Shown here: piece after piece, positions 33,441 through 41,851 of the stretch | How positions within the stretch are numbered: position 1 is the stretch's first letter | How the letters are laid out: every line of letters begins with the position of its first letter | DNA from: Exiguobacterium sp. 9-2 | Lineage (GTDB): Bacteria > Bacillota > Bacilli > Exiguobacteriales > Exiguobacteriaceae | Assembly: GCF_036287235.1 (NCBI RefSeq) | Contig: NZ_CP142850.1 | Coordinates: forward strand, 522,001 to 586,000 | Length of the DNA: 64,000 bases | Direction: 5' to 3' | Notes under the pieces: generated by a model | What the model was told of the DNA's origin: nothing | The model's database searches: none | The model's input: the letters and a program-made list of their open reading frames with translations, nothing else | Position numbers and translations under genes: made by a program

Positions 33441-33953
33441 ATGTCTAAAAAAGTAGCAGTCGTACTCGCCGATCATTTTGAAGATGTAGAATTCACTGGA
33501 CCGGTTGATGCGTTAAAAGAAGCGGGGCACGACATTACTGTCATTGGTGCCAAAAAAAGTGCAGAGCTTGTTGGTAAACAGGAAGATGCAAAAGTAACCG
33601 TTGATCTCTCAATTGATGAGACATCGGCGGCAGACTATGATGCCCTTTTGATACCAGGTGGATTTTCACCAGATTTACTACGCGAAGATGAGCGTTTCGT
33701 CTCATTCGTCGAAGAATTCGATATGTCAAAAAAACCGATCTTCTCGATCTGTCATGGACCTCAGTTGATGATTAACGCCAAAATCGTTAAAGGAAGAAAA
33801 ATGACAGGTTATAAATCAATTCGCATCGACCTAGAAAATGCTGGAGTAGATTTCGCGGACGAAGAAGTCGTCGTTGATGATAATTTTATCTCAAGTCGAC
33901 AACCGGATGACATTCCTGCATTCAATCGAGAAATCGTTGCAAAACTCGGCTAA
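33441..33953 (+). CDS. DJ-1/PfpI-family protein (YfkM-like general stress protein)
   Basis: A 170-aa type-1 glutamine-amidotransferase-like protein. The nucleophilic Cys is in the elbow SICHGPQ, with HFEDVEFTGP near the N-terminus. Members act as proteases, deglycases or chaperones; YfkM in Bacillus is a general-stress protein. The start ATG at 33441 has GGGAG 9 nt upstream; ATG 33432 abuts the site. It is the last gene of ohr-orf57-DJ-1. Confidence 0.87.
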   Translation: MSKKVAVVLADHFEDVEFTGPVDALKEAGHDITVIGAKKSAELVGKQEDAKVTVDLSIDETSAADYDALLIPGGFSPDLLREDERFVSFVEEFDMSKKPIFSICHGPQLMINAKIVKGRKMTGYKSIRIDLENAGVDFADEEVVVDDNFISSRQPDDIPAFNREIVAKLG

Positions 33954-33964
33954 TCGTATAAAAC

Positions 33965-34002
33965 AAAAATCAGCACTGCGTTGTCGCAGTGCTGATTTTT
34001 TT
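33965..34002. terminator. Bidirectional terminator after the stress cluster
   Basis: AAAATCAGCACTGCG/CGCAGTGCTGATTTT stem. The T-run overlaps the stop of the minus-strand epimerase gene. Confidence 0.88.
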
Positions 34003-34411
34003 ATGAGTTCTCTGGATAATCACAGAGTTCCGTGATAACCCCATGTGAATGACGAGGGTTCATATAAATCAGTCGTCGTCCAAACGGCGTCGTTCGATAC
34101 GTATCTTCTAAAAATGTTAAGCCTTGTTGTTTTGCTTCGGCGATTGCTTGATCTAAATCATCAACACGGTAGGCAATGTGATGGACTCCTTTTCCACGTT
34201 GTTTTAAAAAACGAGCGATTGGACTATCCTGGCTAGTTGGTGTCAACAGCTCGATATGCGCATCATCGAACTCGATGACGGCGATGTTGGAAGCGACACC
34301 AGGTGCGGGGTTTGAGTACTCTTTTGTTAATGTTCCACCAAGTACTTTTGTATAAAATGAGATTGCTTCTTGCATATCGCGAACGGCGATGCCGGTATGA
34401 TCTAGTTTCAT
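34001..34411 (-). CDS. mce: Methylmalonyl-CoA epimerase (VOC family)
   Basis: A 136-aa metal-dependent VOC-fold enzyme interconverting (R)- and (S)-methylmalonyl-CoA. Expected ligands are visible: DHTGIAV (His near the N-terminus), GVHHIAYRV, and the C-terminal Glu in GVITELCDY. The ATG at 34411 follows GGAGGG by 9 nt. No methylmalonyl-CoA mutase or propionyl-CoA carboxylase lies nearby, so a glyoxalase-like role remains possible. Confidence 0.72.
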   Translation of the reverse strand: MKLDHTGIAVRDMQEAISFYTKVLGGTLTKEYSNPAPGVASNIAVIEFDDAHIELLTPTSQDSPIARFLKQRGKGVHHIAYRVDDLDQAIAEAKQQGLTFLEDTYRTTPFGRRLIYMNPRHSHGVITELCDYPENS

Positions 34412-34675
34412 CTGATGTTTCCCTCCATTCGCTTCAGTTTCCCAAAAATGAATCAAAGTTGCAATGGGAAGCTGTTTTCCATCATTTTCTATTACATAGA
34501 AGAGGAACAATTTATTTAAAATGAAATATCACTGAAATATTATGGAAGAGGAATGAATGCTATAATCAAAAACGTTCCTATAAATAAGAAAAACTATTAT
34601 AGAATTTAATTTTAACGTAACTGTTATTCCATATAATGCATCGACATACTACTAGAGAAAAAGAGGGAATACTAC

Positions 34676-36136
34676 ATGAAAAAAACGTTCGCGTCGCTCA
34701 TCGTTTCCGCACTAGTTCTTTCATCAGCACCTCATTTTGCAGCAGCTGACGATTTAAGTGAACAGAAAGCTAAAAACGAACAACAGCAACAAGACAATGC
34801 TAAAAAACAAAAAAACTTAGAGTCTTCCGTTAATCAGGAGGGTCAAAAAATTTCTAAGACGCAACAAGAAGTCAATCGATTAGACGAAGCCTTGAATGAA
34901 AAGATCTTTGCTGTCGAAACGAAAGATCGTCAAATTAAGGCGACGGAACGAGAAATCGTTCAACTTGGAAAAGAAATCGAAAAGTATAAAGCGAAATTAA
35001 AACGCCAAGAAAAACTACTTGGGGATCGTCTTCGTGTCATGCAAGAAAATGACGGGAACTCGATTAAATGGGAAGAAGTCATTTTTGGGGCAAAAAACGT
35101 CGGTGACCTCGTTAGCCGTGTCATGGCCGGAAAATCGATTTCAAAGCAAGATGATAAAATGATCACGGATTATCAAAATACGCAAAAGCAGTTAGCGGAT
35201 GCACAACAAGAAGTGAAAGACAAGAAAGCACAATTGGTTGTTGAAAAGCAAGAATTGAAACGCCAACAAGCAGAACTTGAATCGCAATTAAAAGAGCGAA
35301 ACAAACGCTTAAAAGAATTACGTAAGAAAAAAGAGAAATTTGAAACACAATTGATGGATGCAAAAGAAGTCCAGCAAATTCTGATTGCTCAAGAAAAAGC
35401 GATTGCAGCTGAAAAGGCAGCACGTGAACGTGAAGCACGTATCGAAAAAGAGCGTCAAGCTCAAGCAGCACGTGAAGCAAAAGCGCGAGCAGAAGCTGAA
35501 GCAGCTCAAGCAGCGGCTCAAAAAGAAGCTGAGCAACAAGCAGCTAAAGAAGCAGCGGCTCAGCAGGCAGCACAAGAGAAAGCGTCGCAAGCAGCGAAAC
35601 CTTCTGGTTCGACGAAACAATCGACTCCAAAAGCATCTACACCTGCGCCAGCACCAGCTGCGCCAGCACCAGCTGCGCCAACACCGTCAGCACCTGCGAC
35701 ACCTAAACCGTCACCATCATCCGGTGGTCTGTTCATCCATCCAACGGTTGGGGCTGTCACGCAAGGCTATGGCTCAGCAGGTGGAGAAAACGGTTATACG
35801 TTCCATAACGGGATCGACTTTGGTGGTCCGGTTGGAACTCCAATCGTTGCAGCTGCAACAGGAACAGTCATTACAGCATCAGGTGGTGGTCCTTACGGAA
35901 ACCACATCATGATTGCTCACCAATTAAACGGTAAAACGTACACAACATTGTATGCTCATATGAGCGCACTCAATGCTCACGCAGGTCAACGCGTCAGTCA
36001 AGGTGAACAAATCGGTTTACGTGGAAGTACTGGGAATTCAACTGGTCCACACTTACACTTTGAAATCCACGTCGGTGGATACAGCTATAGTGCAACTGGT
36101 CCAGCTAGCTCAGTGAACCCAATGACGATGTTTTAA
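34676..36136 (+). CDS. Secreted coiled-coil M23 (LytM) peptidase, copy 1
   Basis: Exported murein hydrolase or hydrolase activator of 486 aa. Signal peptide 1-24 (cut after FAAA), long coiled coil (about 30-300, with Ala/Glu/Lys repeats at the end), Pro/Ala-rich linker (about 305-345), then an M23 domain with zinc motifs HNGIDFG and HLHFEIHVGG. The coiled-coil/LytM layout resembles PcsB/EnvC-type division hydrolases. The segment LGDRLRVMQENDGNSIKWEE is nearly identical in copy 2 just downstream. An extended -10 TGCTATAAT lies at 34557-34565. The ATG follows GAGGG by about 9 nt. Confidence 0.9.
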   Translation: MKKTFASLIVSALVLSSAPHFAAADDLSEQKAKNEQQQQDNAKKQKNLESSVNQEGQKISKTQQEVNRLDEALNEKIFAVETKDRQIKATEREIVQLGKEIEKYKAKLKRQEKLLGDRLRVMQENDGNSIKWEEVIFGAKNVGDLVSRVMAGKSISKQDDKMITDYQNTQKQLADAQQEVKDKKAQLVVEKQELKRQQAELESQLKERNKRLKELRKKKEKFETQLMDAKEVQQILIAQEKAIAAEKAAREREARIEKERQAQAAREAKARAEAEAAQAAAQKEAEQQAAKEAAAQQAAQEKASQAAKPSGSTKQSTPKASTPAPAPAAPAPAAPTPSAPATPKPSPSSGGLFIHPTVGAVTQGYGSAGGENGYTFHNGIDFGGPVGTPIVAAATGTVITASGGGPYGNHIMIAHQLNGKTYTTLYAHMSALNAHAGQRVSQGEQIGLRGSTGNSTGPHLHFEIHVGGYSYSATGPASSVNPMTMF

Positions 36137-36142
36137 ACAGTA

Positions 36143-36176
36143 AAGAATCGTTGCTTATGCAGCGGTTCTTTTTTTG
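36143..36176 (+). terminator. Terminator of M23 copy 1
   Basis: AAGAATCGTTGC/GCAGCGGTTCTT stem with a mismatch and a T-run. Confidence 0.8.
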
Positions 36177-36338
36177 CGATTTTCAAAAAATAAATGATTA
36201 TATTACAAAAAAACGTTTTCATTTGAAATGTAAATGAAATTTTTTTGAAACGATTAGGGTGCTATAATCTATTTCAGATATGAGAGAAACTTGAATACTA
36301 TAATAAAATATGAAAAACATAAGTGAGGAAAACGATAT

Positions 36339-37616
36339 ATGCTAAAAAAACTAATTTCTACCATTGTTTTAGGAGCATTACTTATAACAGGAACACAACC
36401 AATTGCGGCAGCAACGATCAAAGAAAAAAAGGCTGAAAATGCCGCAGAACAACGTAAATTAGAAAAAGCAATTAAAAAACAAGAGTCGAAAATTTCGAAA
36501 GAACAACGTCAAATCAATCGAATCGATGCAGCGATCAACGAAAAGATTTTTCAGATTTCCGAAAAAAATAAACAAATCGAGAAATTGAATTTGCGAATCG
36601 ATGAATTAAAAGCGGACATCGTTCGCTACGAAGAGATGTTGAAAAAACAAGAAGAACTACTCGGTGATCGTCTACGTGTCTTCCAAGAAAACGATGGAAA
36701 CTCAATCAAATGGGAAGAAGTCATTTTTGGATCGAAGGATTTAGGTGATTTATTTAGTCGTGTCATGGCAGGGAAAAAAATCGCGGAGCAAGATGATAAA
36801 ATGATTTCGGATTACATCGCAACCCAACAAAAGCTAGCGGAAGCAAAACAAGCGCTCGTTGAAAAAAAGGCGGAGCAGGTTGAAGAGAAGAAAACATTAA
36901 TCGAACAAAAAAAAGCGTTGAAAGTTCAAATGAAAGAACGCAGTGCTACGCTTAAAAAATTACGAAAAGGTAAGACGAAGTTTACGACAGAACTTCTAGA
37001 CGCGAAAGAACTACAAACCACACTTGAAGCTCAAGAACGTGCGATTGCGGCAGCGAAGGCAGCAGCTAAAGTAGCGGCTGAAAGAGCAGCAGCCGAGAAA
37101 GCAGCAGCTGAAAAAGCCGCTAAAGCGAATGCTCAAGCAGCAAAACAAGCAGGTAAGAGTTCAGAATCACCTACTTCAGTTGCCCCACCCGTTGTTTCGA
37201 GCGGTGGGAAATTCGTTCGTCCATCTTCTGGTGGCGTATCACAAGGGTTTGGACCAGCAAGCGGTGCGAACGGCTATACGTTCCATAATGGTGTCGATTT
37301 CAGTGGTTCGGTCGGCTCACCAATCGTCGCAGCAGCAGCTGGAACGGTCATTACAGCTTCAGGTGGTGGGCCTTATGGAAATCACGTCATGATTTCTCAC
37401 TTCCTTGACGGGAAAGTCTATACGACAGTCTACGCTCATATGAGTTCATTATCTGTTCATGCAGGACAAACAGTTTCTCAAGGTCAGCAAGTTGGAACAC
37501 TTGGTAGTACTGGGAATTCAACAGGACCACACTTGCATTTCGAACTACATGTCGGAGGCTATCAGTACAGTGCCTCTTCTCCTCTGAATGCAGTTAATCC
37601 ATTAGCATACCTATAA
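36339..37616 (+). CDS. Secreted coiled-coil M23 (LytM) peptidase, copy 2
   Basis: A 425-aa paralogue of the preceding gene with the same order: signal peptide (cut near IAAA), coiled coil (about 30-280), shorter linker, M23 domain with HNGVDFSG and HLHFELHVGG. It differs mainly in a shorter Ala-rich tail and in lacking the Pro/Ala linker, giving 61 fewer residues. It has its own promoter region (TATAAT-like at about 36271 and 36299) and terminator, so the two copies can be regulated separately. AGTGAGG precedes the ATG. Confidence 0.9.
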   Translation: MLKKLISTIVLGALLITGTQPIAAATIKEKKAENAAEQRKLEKAIKKQESKISKEQRQINRIDAAINEKIFQISEKNKQIEKLNLRIDELKADIVRYEEMLKKQEELLGDRLRVFQENDGNSIKWEEVIFGSKDLGDLFSRVMAGKKIAEQDDKMISDYIATQQKLAEAKQALVEKKAEQVEEKKTLIEQKKALKVQMKERSATLKKLRKGKTKFTTELLDAKELQTTLEAQERAIAAAKAAAKVAAERAAAEKAAAEKAAKANAQAAKQAGKSSESPTSVAPPVVSSGGKFVRPSSGGVSQGFGPASGANGYTFHNGVDFSGSVGSPIVAAAAGTVITASGGGPYGNHVMISHFLDGKVYTTVYAHMSSLSVHAGQTVSQGQQVGTLGSTGNSTGPHLHFELHVGGYQYSASSPLNAVNPLAYL

Positions 37617-37620
37617 TTCA

Positions 37621-37644
37621 AAACGAGCTTCGGCTCGTTTTTTT
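37621..37644 (+). terminator. Terminator of M23 copy 2
   Basis: AAACGAGC-TTCG-GCTCGTTT tetraloop hairpin followed by T-run. Confidence 0.88.
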
Positions 37645-37685
37645 CTTGCCGCTATGCTACAGTTAAGGCGAAATGAATACTTGAG

Positions 37686-37779
37686 CAACTAGGGGAGCTG
37701 GAGGAATCCGGCTGAGAGGAAAACCAATCTGTTTTCGACCCTATTACCTGAACTGGATAATACCAGCGTAGGAAAGTTG
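37686..37779 (+). ncRNA. TPP riboswitch (THI element)
   Basis: Contains the conserved thi-box blocks in order: GGGGAGC, GGCTGAGAGG, GACCC, TTACCTGAACTGGATAAT and ACCAGCGTAGGAAAG, closed by a CAACT/AGTTG stem. It senses thiamine pyrophosphate and lies 126 bp before thiD, with a terminator between, so it acts by transcription attenuation. Confidence 0.96.
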
Positions 37780-37821
37780 AGCCGAACGGATACCGAAATG
37801 GTTGGATAACGATTTCGTATA

Positions 37822-37857
37822 GCGTCGACTGCTTTTTTACAGCGGTCGACGCTTTTT
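37822..37857 (+). terminator. Expression-platform terminator of the TPP riboswitch
   Basis: GCGTCGACTGC/GCGGTCGACGC 11-bp stem (one T-G pair) followed by six T. Confidence 0.88.
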
Positions 37858-37905
37858 TGTCGGTAACAACTCCCTTACATTGCTCGATGGAAAGGTGAGA
37901 AAAAT

Positions 37906-38709
37906 ATGAAACATGTATTGACGATTGCGGGATCTGACTCCGGTGGTGGAGCTGGAATTCAGGCAGATTTAAAGACATTTTCGGCATTGGGCGTTTATGG
38001 GATGAGTGTTTTGACGGCGGTAACGGCTCAAAATACACTGGGCGTTCAAGCAGTAGAAGAGTTATCATCGGAAATCGTTGATGCCCAATTAGCTTCAATC
38101 TTTTCAGATATTCGTGTGGATGCTATCAAAATCGGTATGGTCTCGAATGCACAAACGATTCACGTCATTGCAACACATCTTCGCAAACAGACAGTTCCGA
38201 TCATACTAGACCCTGTCATGGTCGCAAAAGGCGGGCATGCCCTATTGCGGACGGAGGCAGAGGAAGCACTAATCGCGGAGTTACTGCCACTTGCGACACT
38301 CGTCACACCAAATTTACCGGAAGCAGAGCGCTTAACAGGGCAGTCAGTTACTAATCTAGAGGAGATGCGACTGGCGATGCATCAGTTGGCTATGAAGACT
38401 GGAGCCGTCTTGCTAAAAGGTGGACATCTACCGGGAGCTGCCACGGATTTATTATGGGACGGGCAAGAGGAATACCGTTTCACATCAGATCGGTTAGATA
38501 ATCAACATACTCATGGAACAGGCTGTACCTTATCTGCAGCGATTGCGGCACGGATGGCACTTGGAGAAGCTTTACCGGACAGTGTACGTCAGGCCAAGAA
38601 GTATGTTACAGAGGCGATTCGTCATGGATTTGCTCTCGGACAAGGGATTGGACCGACACATCATTTTCATTCACTTTGGAGGGATACACATGTTTACGAC
38701 CATTCTTAA
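37906..38709 (+). CDS. thiD: Hydroxymethylpyrimidine/phosphomethylpyrimidine kinase
   Basis: Thiamine-pathway kinase of 267 aa phosphorylating HMP to HMP-P and HMP-PP. N-terminal TIAGSDSGGGAGIQADLK substrate loop and C-terminal anion-hole motif NQHTHGTGCTLSAA are intact. First gene of the thiDME operon under the TPP riboswitch; its 3' end overlaps thiM by 20 nt. The operon lacks de novo genes in this window (thiC, thiG, thiS), so it reads as a salvage unit. Confidence 0.95.
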   Translation: MKHVLTIAGSDSGGGAGIQADLKTFSALGVYGMSVLTAVTAQNTLGVQAVEELSSEIVDAQLASIFSDIRVDAIKIGMVSNAQTIHVIATHLRKQTVPIILDPVMVAKGGHALLRTEAEEALIAELLPLATLVTPNLPEAERLTGQSVTNLEEMRLAMHQLAMKTGAVLLKGGHLPGAATDLLWDGQEEYRFTSDRLDNQHTHGTGCTLSAAIAARMALGEALPDSVRQAKKYVTEAIRHGFALGQGIGPTHHFHSLWRDTHVYDHS

Positions 38710-39457
38710 ACACAAACCACTCATTCATCATTTGACGAACACAGTCACGATCAATGATTGCGCCAATGTCACACTCGCCGTTGGCGCATCTCCAGTCATG
38801 GCGGAGGATATTCGCGAAGTGGAAGAGATGGTTCGACTTGCGCAAGCTCTTGTCTTGAACATTGGAACAATTGATGCAGACATGCAAGCAGCTCAACGAC
38901 TCGCCGCAAGCGAAGCGAGACGCTTGAACGTTCCGATCATCCTTGATCCAGTTGGAGCGGGAGCTACATCATTGCGTACGTCCTTTTCAAAAGAATTGAG
39001 TAGACTCGGATGTACGGTCGTTAAAGGAAATGCTTCAGAAATCAAGACATTGCTTGGGGAGAATGGACGAACAAAAGGAGTCGATGCTGCTAGTGATGAG
39101 ATCATGGATCGAGAAATCATTCGTGCATTCGCTCGTAAACAAAAGTCCGTCATTGTCGTCACAGGTCCAATCGACTACATCACGGATGGCATGCGCGAAG
39201 TGGAACTACAAGTAGGTACGCCGCGTCTCGGAGACGTCACAGGTACGGGGTGTATGACAGCTTCTTTGATTGCGAGTTTTCTTGGTGCAGGATATTCTGC
39301 GTTTGAGGCAGCAGTCCACGGAACATTTATCATGGGAAAAGCAGGAGAACAGGCAGCATCAGAAAAAGGTCTAGGTAATTTCAAACGAGAGTTGCTCAAT
39401 GCAATCAGTCTGATGACGGAGCAAGATTTGATGGAGGTGGTAGAACATGTCAATTGA
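38690..39457 (+). CDS. thiM: Hydroxyethylthiazole kinase
   Basis: Salvage kinase of 255 aa phosphorylating 4-methyl-5-(2-hydroxyethyl)thiazole. Family blocks include LIHHLTNTVTINDCAN, LDPVGAGAT and DVTGTGCMTA (catalytic Cys in the GTGC motif). The ATG at 38690 lies inside the end of thiD, with GGAGGG 6 nt upstream, indicating translational coupling. Confidence 0.95.
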   Translation: MFTTILKHKPLIHHLTNTVTINDCANVTLAVGASPVMAEDIREVEEMVRLAQALVLNIGTIDADMQAAQRLAASEARRLNVPIILDPVGAGATSLRTSFSKELSRLGCTVVKGNASEIKTLLGENGRTKGVDAASDEIMDREIIRAFARKQKSVIVVTGPIDYITDGMREVELQVGTPRLGDVTGTGCMTASLIASFLGAGYSAFEAAVHGTFIMGKAGEQAASEKGLGNFKRELLNAISLMTEQDLMEVVEHVN

Positions 39458-40085
39458 TTATTCCATTTATGCGGTGACAGATCGTCGATATCATCCGGGA
39501 GTTGCAATCGAAACGGTCGTTGAAGAAGCGATTTTAGGTGGTGCAACGATTATACAATTACGGGAAAAAACAGCGCAGGGAAAGGAATTCTTCGAACAGG
39601 CAGTCCGGTTAAAGAGATTGACGGATCGTCATGATGTTCCTTTGATTATCAATGACCGAATTGATATTGCGTTACTTGTCGGAGCTGGTTTGCATATCGG
39701 ACAAGAAGATATTCCTCTAACCGCAGCGCGACGTCTCTTACCGAACACTGTGATCGGCGTATCGGTAGCAACCGTCGCGCAAGCGATTGAAGCAGAACGA
39801 GATGGAGCATCTTATTTAGGTGTAGGTTCTCTATTTGCGACGTCATCGAAAGCAGACGCCGACTCGATGTCACACACGATGCTTCAAGCGATTCGCGAAG
39901 CCGTGCGCTTACCTTTAATCGGCATTGGTGGAATTACGGCAACGAATGTCGCTTCTCTTCCTATCCCATTAGAAGGATATGCGGTCATCTCGGAAATTTT
40001 TGCTAAAGAAGATCGACGACGTGCTGCACAACATATGACAGATGCTGTATGGGAATGGCATCAATCTCTTCAGAACAGGGTATAA
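39447..40085 (+). CDS. thiE: Thiamine phosphate synthase
   Basis: TIM-barrel enzyme of 212 aa joining HMP-PP and thiazole phosphate into thiamine phosphate. Motifs: IQLREKTAQG, INDRIDIAL, GLHIGQEDIP, YLGVGSLFATSSK, GIGGI. It overlaps thiM by 11 nt and has GGAGGTGG upstream within it. Together thiD, thiM and thiE regenerate thiamine phosphate from scavenged pyrimidine and thiazole. Confidence 0.95.
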   Translation: MSIDYSIYAVTDRRYHPGVAIETVVEEAILGGATIIQLREKTAQGKEFFEQAVRLKRLTDRHDVPLIINDRIDIALLVGAGLHIGQEDIPLTAARRLLPNTVIGVSVATVAQAIEAERDGASYLGVGSLFATSSKADADSMSHTMLQAIREAVRLPLIGIGGITATNVASLPIPLEGYAVISEIFAKEDRRRAAQHMTDAVWEWHQSLQNRV

Positions 40086-40105
40086 TCCGTTCAGAGGTGA
40101 TTGTA

Positions 40106-40540
40106 TTGAAATGGCAGATGATCCGTTTTCGGGGCTATTGGATCCGGTATCGATTGGAACCACAAATCATTCGCGTGGATAATCGGGGGATCTACCATTT
40201 GGGGAAAATTTTATTTCCGCGTCCTAATCGTGTATCTTATGAAATGGCTCTCTTGCTGAAGGAAAAGTATGAAAGACGCTACAAACGTCCGTTGTATATC
40301 AAGACAAGTTCGATCGCTACAGAAATTTGGGGACACACCCACTTAGACATCTATTATCGAATACTGCTTCGTCTCCCGATTCCTGCTCGATTACGTAAGC
40401 GTTATAGGAATCGATTGGAGAGTACGAAGATCATCGATATCGGTGTACGTGCGGTCGATCAAAATCGAATCGTTTGGGATATCGGTGATTACGTAGGGGG
40501 ATGGTTTGTATTTTGGCTCATTCGTAGGCGGATGCGCTGA
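40106..40540 (+). CDS. Basic protein of unknown function after thiE
   Basis: A 144-aa, Arg/Tyr/Ile-rich, strongly basic protein. I do not recognise a family. It has no clear transmembrane helix apart from a short hydrophobic WFVFWLI near the C-terminus, and ends RRRMR. The start is TTG at 40106, 6 nt after AGAGGTG; an upstream in-frame ATG overlaps thiE without a site. It follows thiE by 20 bp without a terminator, so it may be read from the thiamine operon, but nothing in the protein suggests thiamine metabolism. Confidence 0.6.
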   Translation: MKWQMIRFRGYWIRYRLEPQIIRVDNRGIYHLGKILFPRPNRVSYEMALLLKEKYERRYKRPLYIKTSSIATEIWGHTHLDIYYRILLRLPIPARLRKRYRNRLESTKIIDIGVRAVDQNRIVWDIGDYVGGWFVFWLIRRRMR

Positions 40541-40598
40541 ACTTGCAAATGTCCTGTTTCTCATGGTGCAATATAGAAATAGAAACGAGGTGACGGAC

Positions 40599-40967
40599 AT
40601 GGACATTCCCCGTTGTGAAACGATTGCTATTGATGAACAGCGTGCGTCTGAGATTGGACAAGTCGTTGATACGATTCCGACGCTTGAAATCGGAAAATTA
40701 TTTAAGATCCTTTCAGATGCGACACGACTACGAATCGTTTATGCGTTGACGATCGAAGAGGAATTGTGCGTTTGTGACGTCTCTGCTTCTGTCGACTGCT
40801 CGATTGCGACAGCATCTCATCATCTTCGCTCCCTGTTGAAACAAGGGCTCGTCAAGTTTCGTAAAGATGGAAAAGTCGTGTATTATTCTTTAGATGACCA
40901 TCATGTGTCGTCGCTTGTTCATATGGCGATGGAGCATGTACAAGAGGGAAAAGCAGTATCTGAATAA
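40599..40967 (+). CDS. ArsR/SmtB-family metal sensor, CadC-like
   Basis: A 122-aa winged-helix metal-responsive repressor. The DNA-binding part contains FKILSDATRLRIVYAL and SIATASHHLRSLLKQG. The CadC-type metal cysteines are partly kept: Cys6 in the N-terminal arm and Cys57/Cys59 in ELCVCD, while the second arm cysteine of CadC (Cys11) is missing. An extra Cys67 is present. His residues in the last helix (DDHHVSSLVHMAMEH) may form the second site. AGGTG lies 8 nt before the ATG. No efflux ATPase gene is adjacent. Confidence 0.82.
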   Translation: MDIPRCETIAIDEQRASEIGQVVDTIPTLEIGKLFKILSDATRLRIVYALTIEEELCVCDVSASVDCSIATASHHLRSLLKQGLVKFRKDGKVVYYSLDDHHVSSLVHMAMEHVQEGKAVSE

Positions 40968-40972
40968 TTTTT

Positions 40973-41018
40973 AGAGTAAACGAAAAGCGCAGCTTTGGCT
41001 GCGCTTTTCGTTTACTCT
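40973..41018. terminator. Long perfect bidirectional terminator
   Basis: Arms of 21 bp (AGAGTAAACGAAAAGCGCAGC and its complement, split by TTTG) match perfectly. It closes the CadC-like gene and overlaps the stop of the minus-strand sensor-domain gene. Confidence 0.88.
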
Positions 41019-41650
41019 AAGGACGATTCGTCTGACTTGTTAGGTGCGAACCGGTGGGAAAAAAAGATTGTCGCACTAATTAATAAAAAGGACAGAATAG
41101 AGAGACTGAGACACATCCATTTATATGTAGCGACTAAAGTATCTGATTGTTGTAATTTTGCTTGAAGTGTCTTATACAAATCATCTTTCACACGAGATAA
41201 GTCCTCGAGAATCGTTTGTGTCGTTTGCGTCGTTTGTTTGGCAAGGCGCTTTGCTGCCGTTGGACTCTGACGCTCATAGACGACGAATACTCGTTCAATC
41301 TCGGACTCCCAGACATTATTGCGACGTAGTAAATCCTTGATTGCTCCTGGCGTGGTCGACGATTGATTTAGACTGTTTCGTAAATCATGAATTTTAGAAG
41401 TAGAAAAGTAATACTGTTCGAGATAACGACTATCTTCATACAATAAAAGACCACGCACCGCATTGGCACGATCTCGGTTATGTTCAACCAACTGGTCCAC
41501 TTGATTGATTAACGGTATGTCATGATCCTTCATTTGCTCTGTTATCGTTGCAATCGTCCGATAACCGGATAGGGCGTAAATGATTGGGATAGAAGCGAAT
41601 AAACTGATCAAAAGGATCAGCAGAATACGCTGACGCCAAAGTGAGTGCAT
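41012..41650 (-). CDS. Sensor-domain-only membrane protein (4HB/CHASE3-like)
   Basis: A 212-aa protein: TM helix about 10-28, an extracellular all-helical domain of about 140 aa, TM helix about 178-197, and a short charged tail. This is the input half of a chemoreceptor or sensor kinase (four-helix-bundle or CHASE3 type). No HAMP, methyl-accepting or kinase domain follows, and the frame ends cleanly in a terminator. It may be a stand-alone regulator of another sensor, or the remainder of a longer gene. AAGGA lies 9 nt before the ATG. Confidence 0.6.
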   Translation of the reverse strand: MHSLWRQRILLILLISLFASIPIIYALSGYRTIATITEQMKDHDIPLINQVDQLVEHNRDRANAVRGLLLYEDSRYLEQYYFSTSKIHDLRNSLNQSSTTPGAIKDLLRRNNVWESEIERVFVVYERQSPTAAKRLAKQTTQTTQTILEDLSRVKDDLYKTLQAKLQQSDTLVATYKWMCLSLSILSFLLISATIFFSHRFAPNKSDESSLE

Positions 41651-41823
41651 GCAATCATTCCTTTAAATAAATAGACATGTCATAAGCTTAACTACTATCG
41701 CAAAAAAAGTGAAGCCTGTCCATTTTTTGAATAGGGAGAAGAAAGTAAAAAAATCAGTATTCCTAATAAAAAAGCAGGAAAGCTGGTGCAATACGAGAAG
41801 CTGTTTTAAAGTAAACGAAATAG

Positions 41824-41847
41824 AAAAAGCACAGCTAGGCTGCGCTT
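41824..41847 (-). terminator. yitT-family gene terminator
   Basis: Minus-strand AAGCGCAGC/GCTGTGCTT stem (one G-U) followed by TTTTTC. The hairpin and the trailing TTTCGTTTACT resemble the terminator at 40973-41018. Confidence 0.7.
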
Positions 41848-41851
41848 GAGT

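Noticed and set aside
35385-35912. 175-codon alternate frame in M23 copy 1
   Set aside because: Lys/Gln-rich read-through of the Ala/Glu coiled-coil repeat region in another frame; not a gene.
36202-36222. cre-like AAACGTTTTCA before M23 copy 2
   Set aside because: Only 12 of 14 matches in an A/T-rich region and no metabolic reason for catabolite control.
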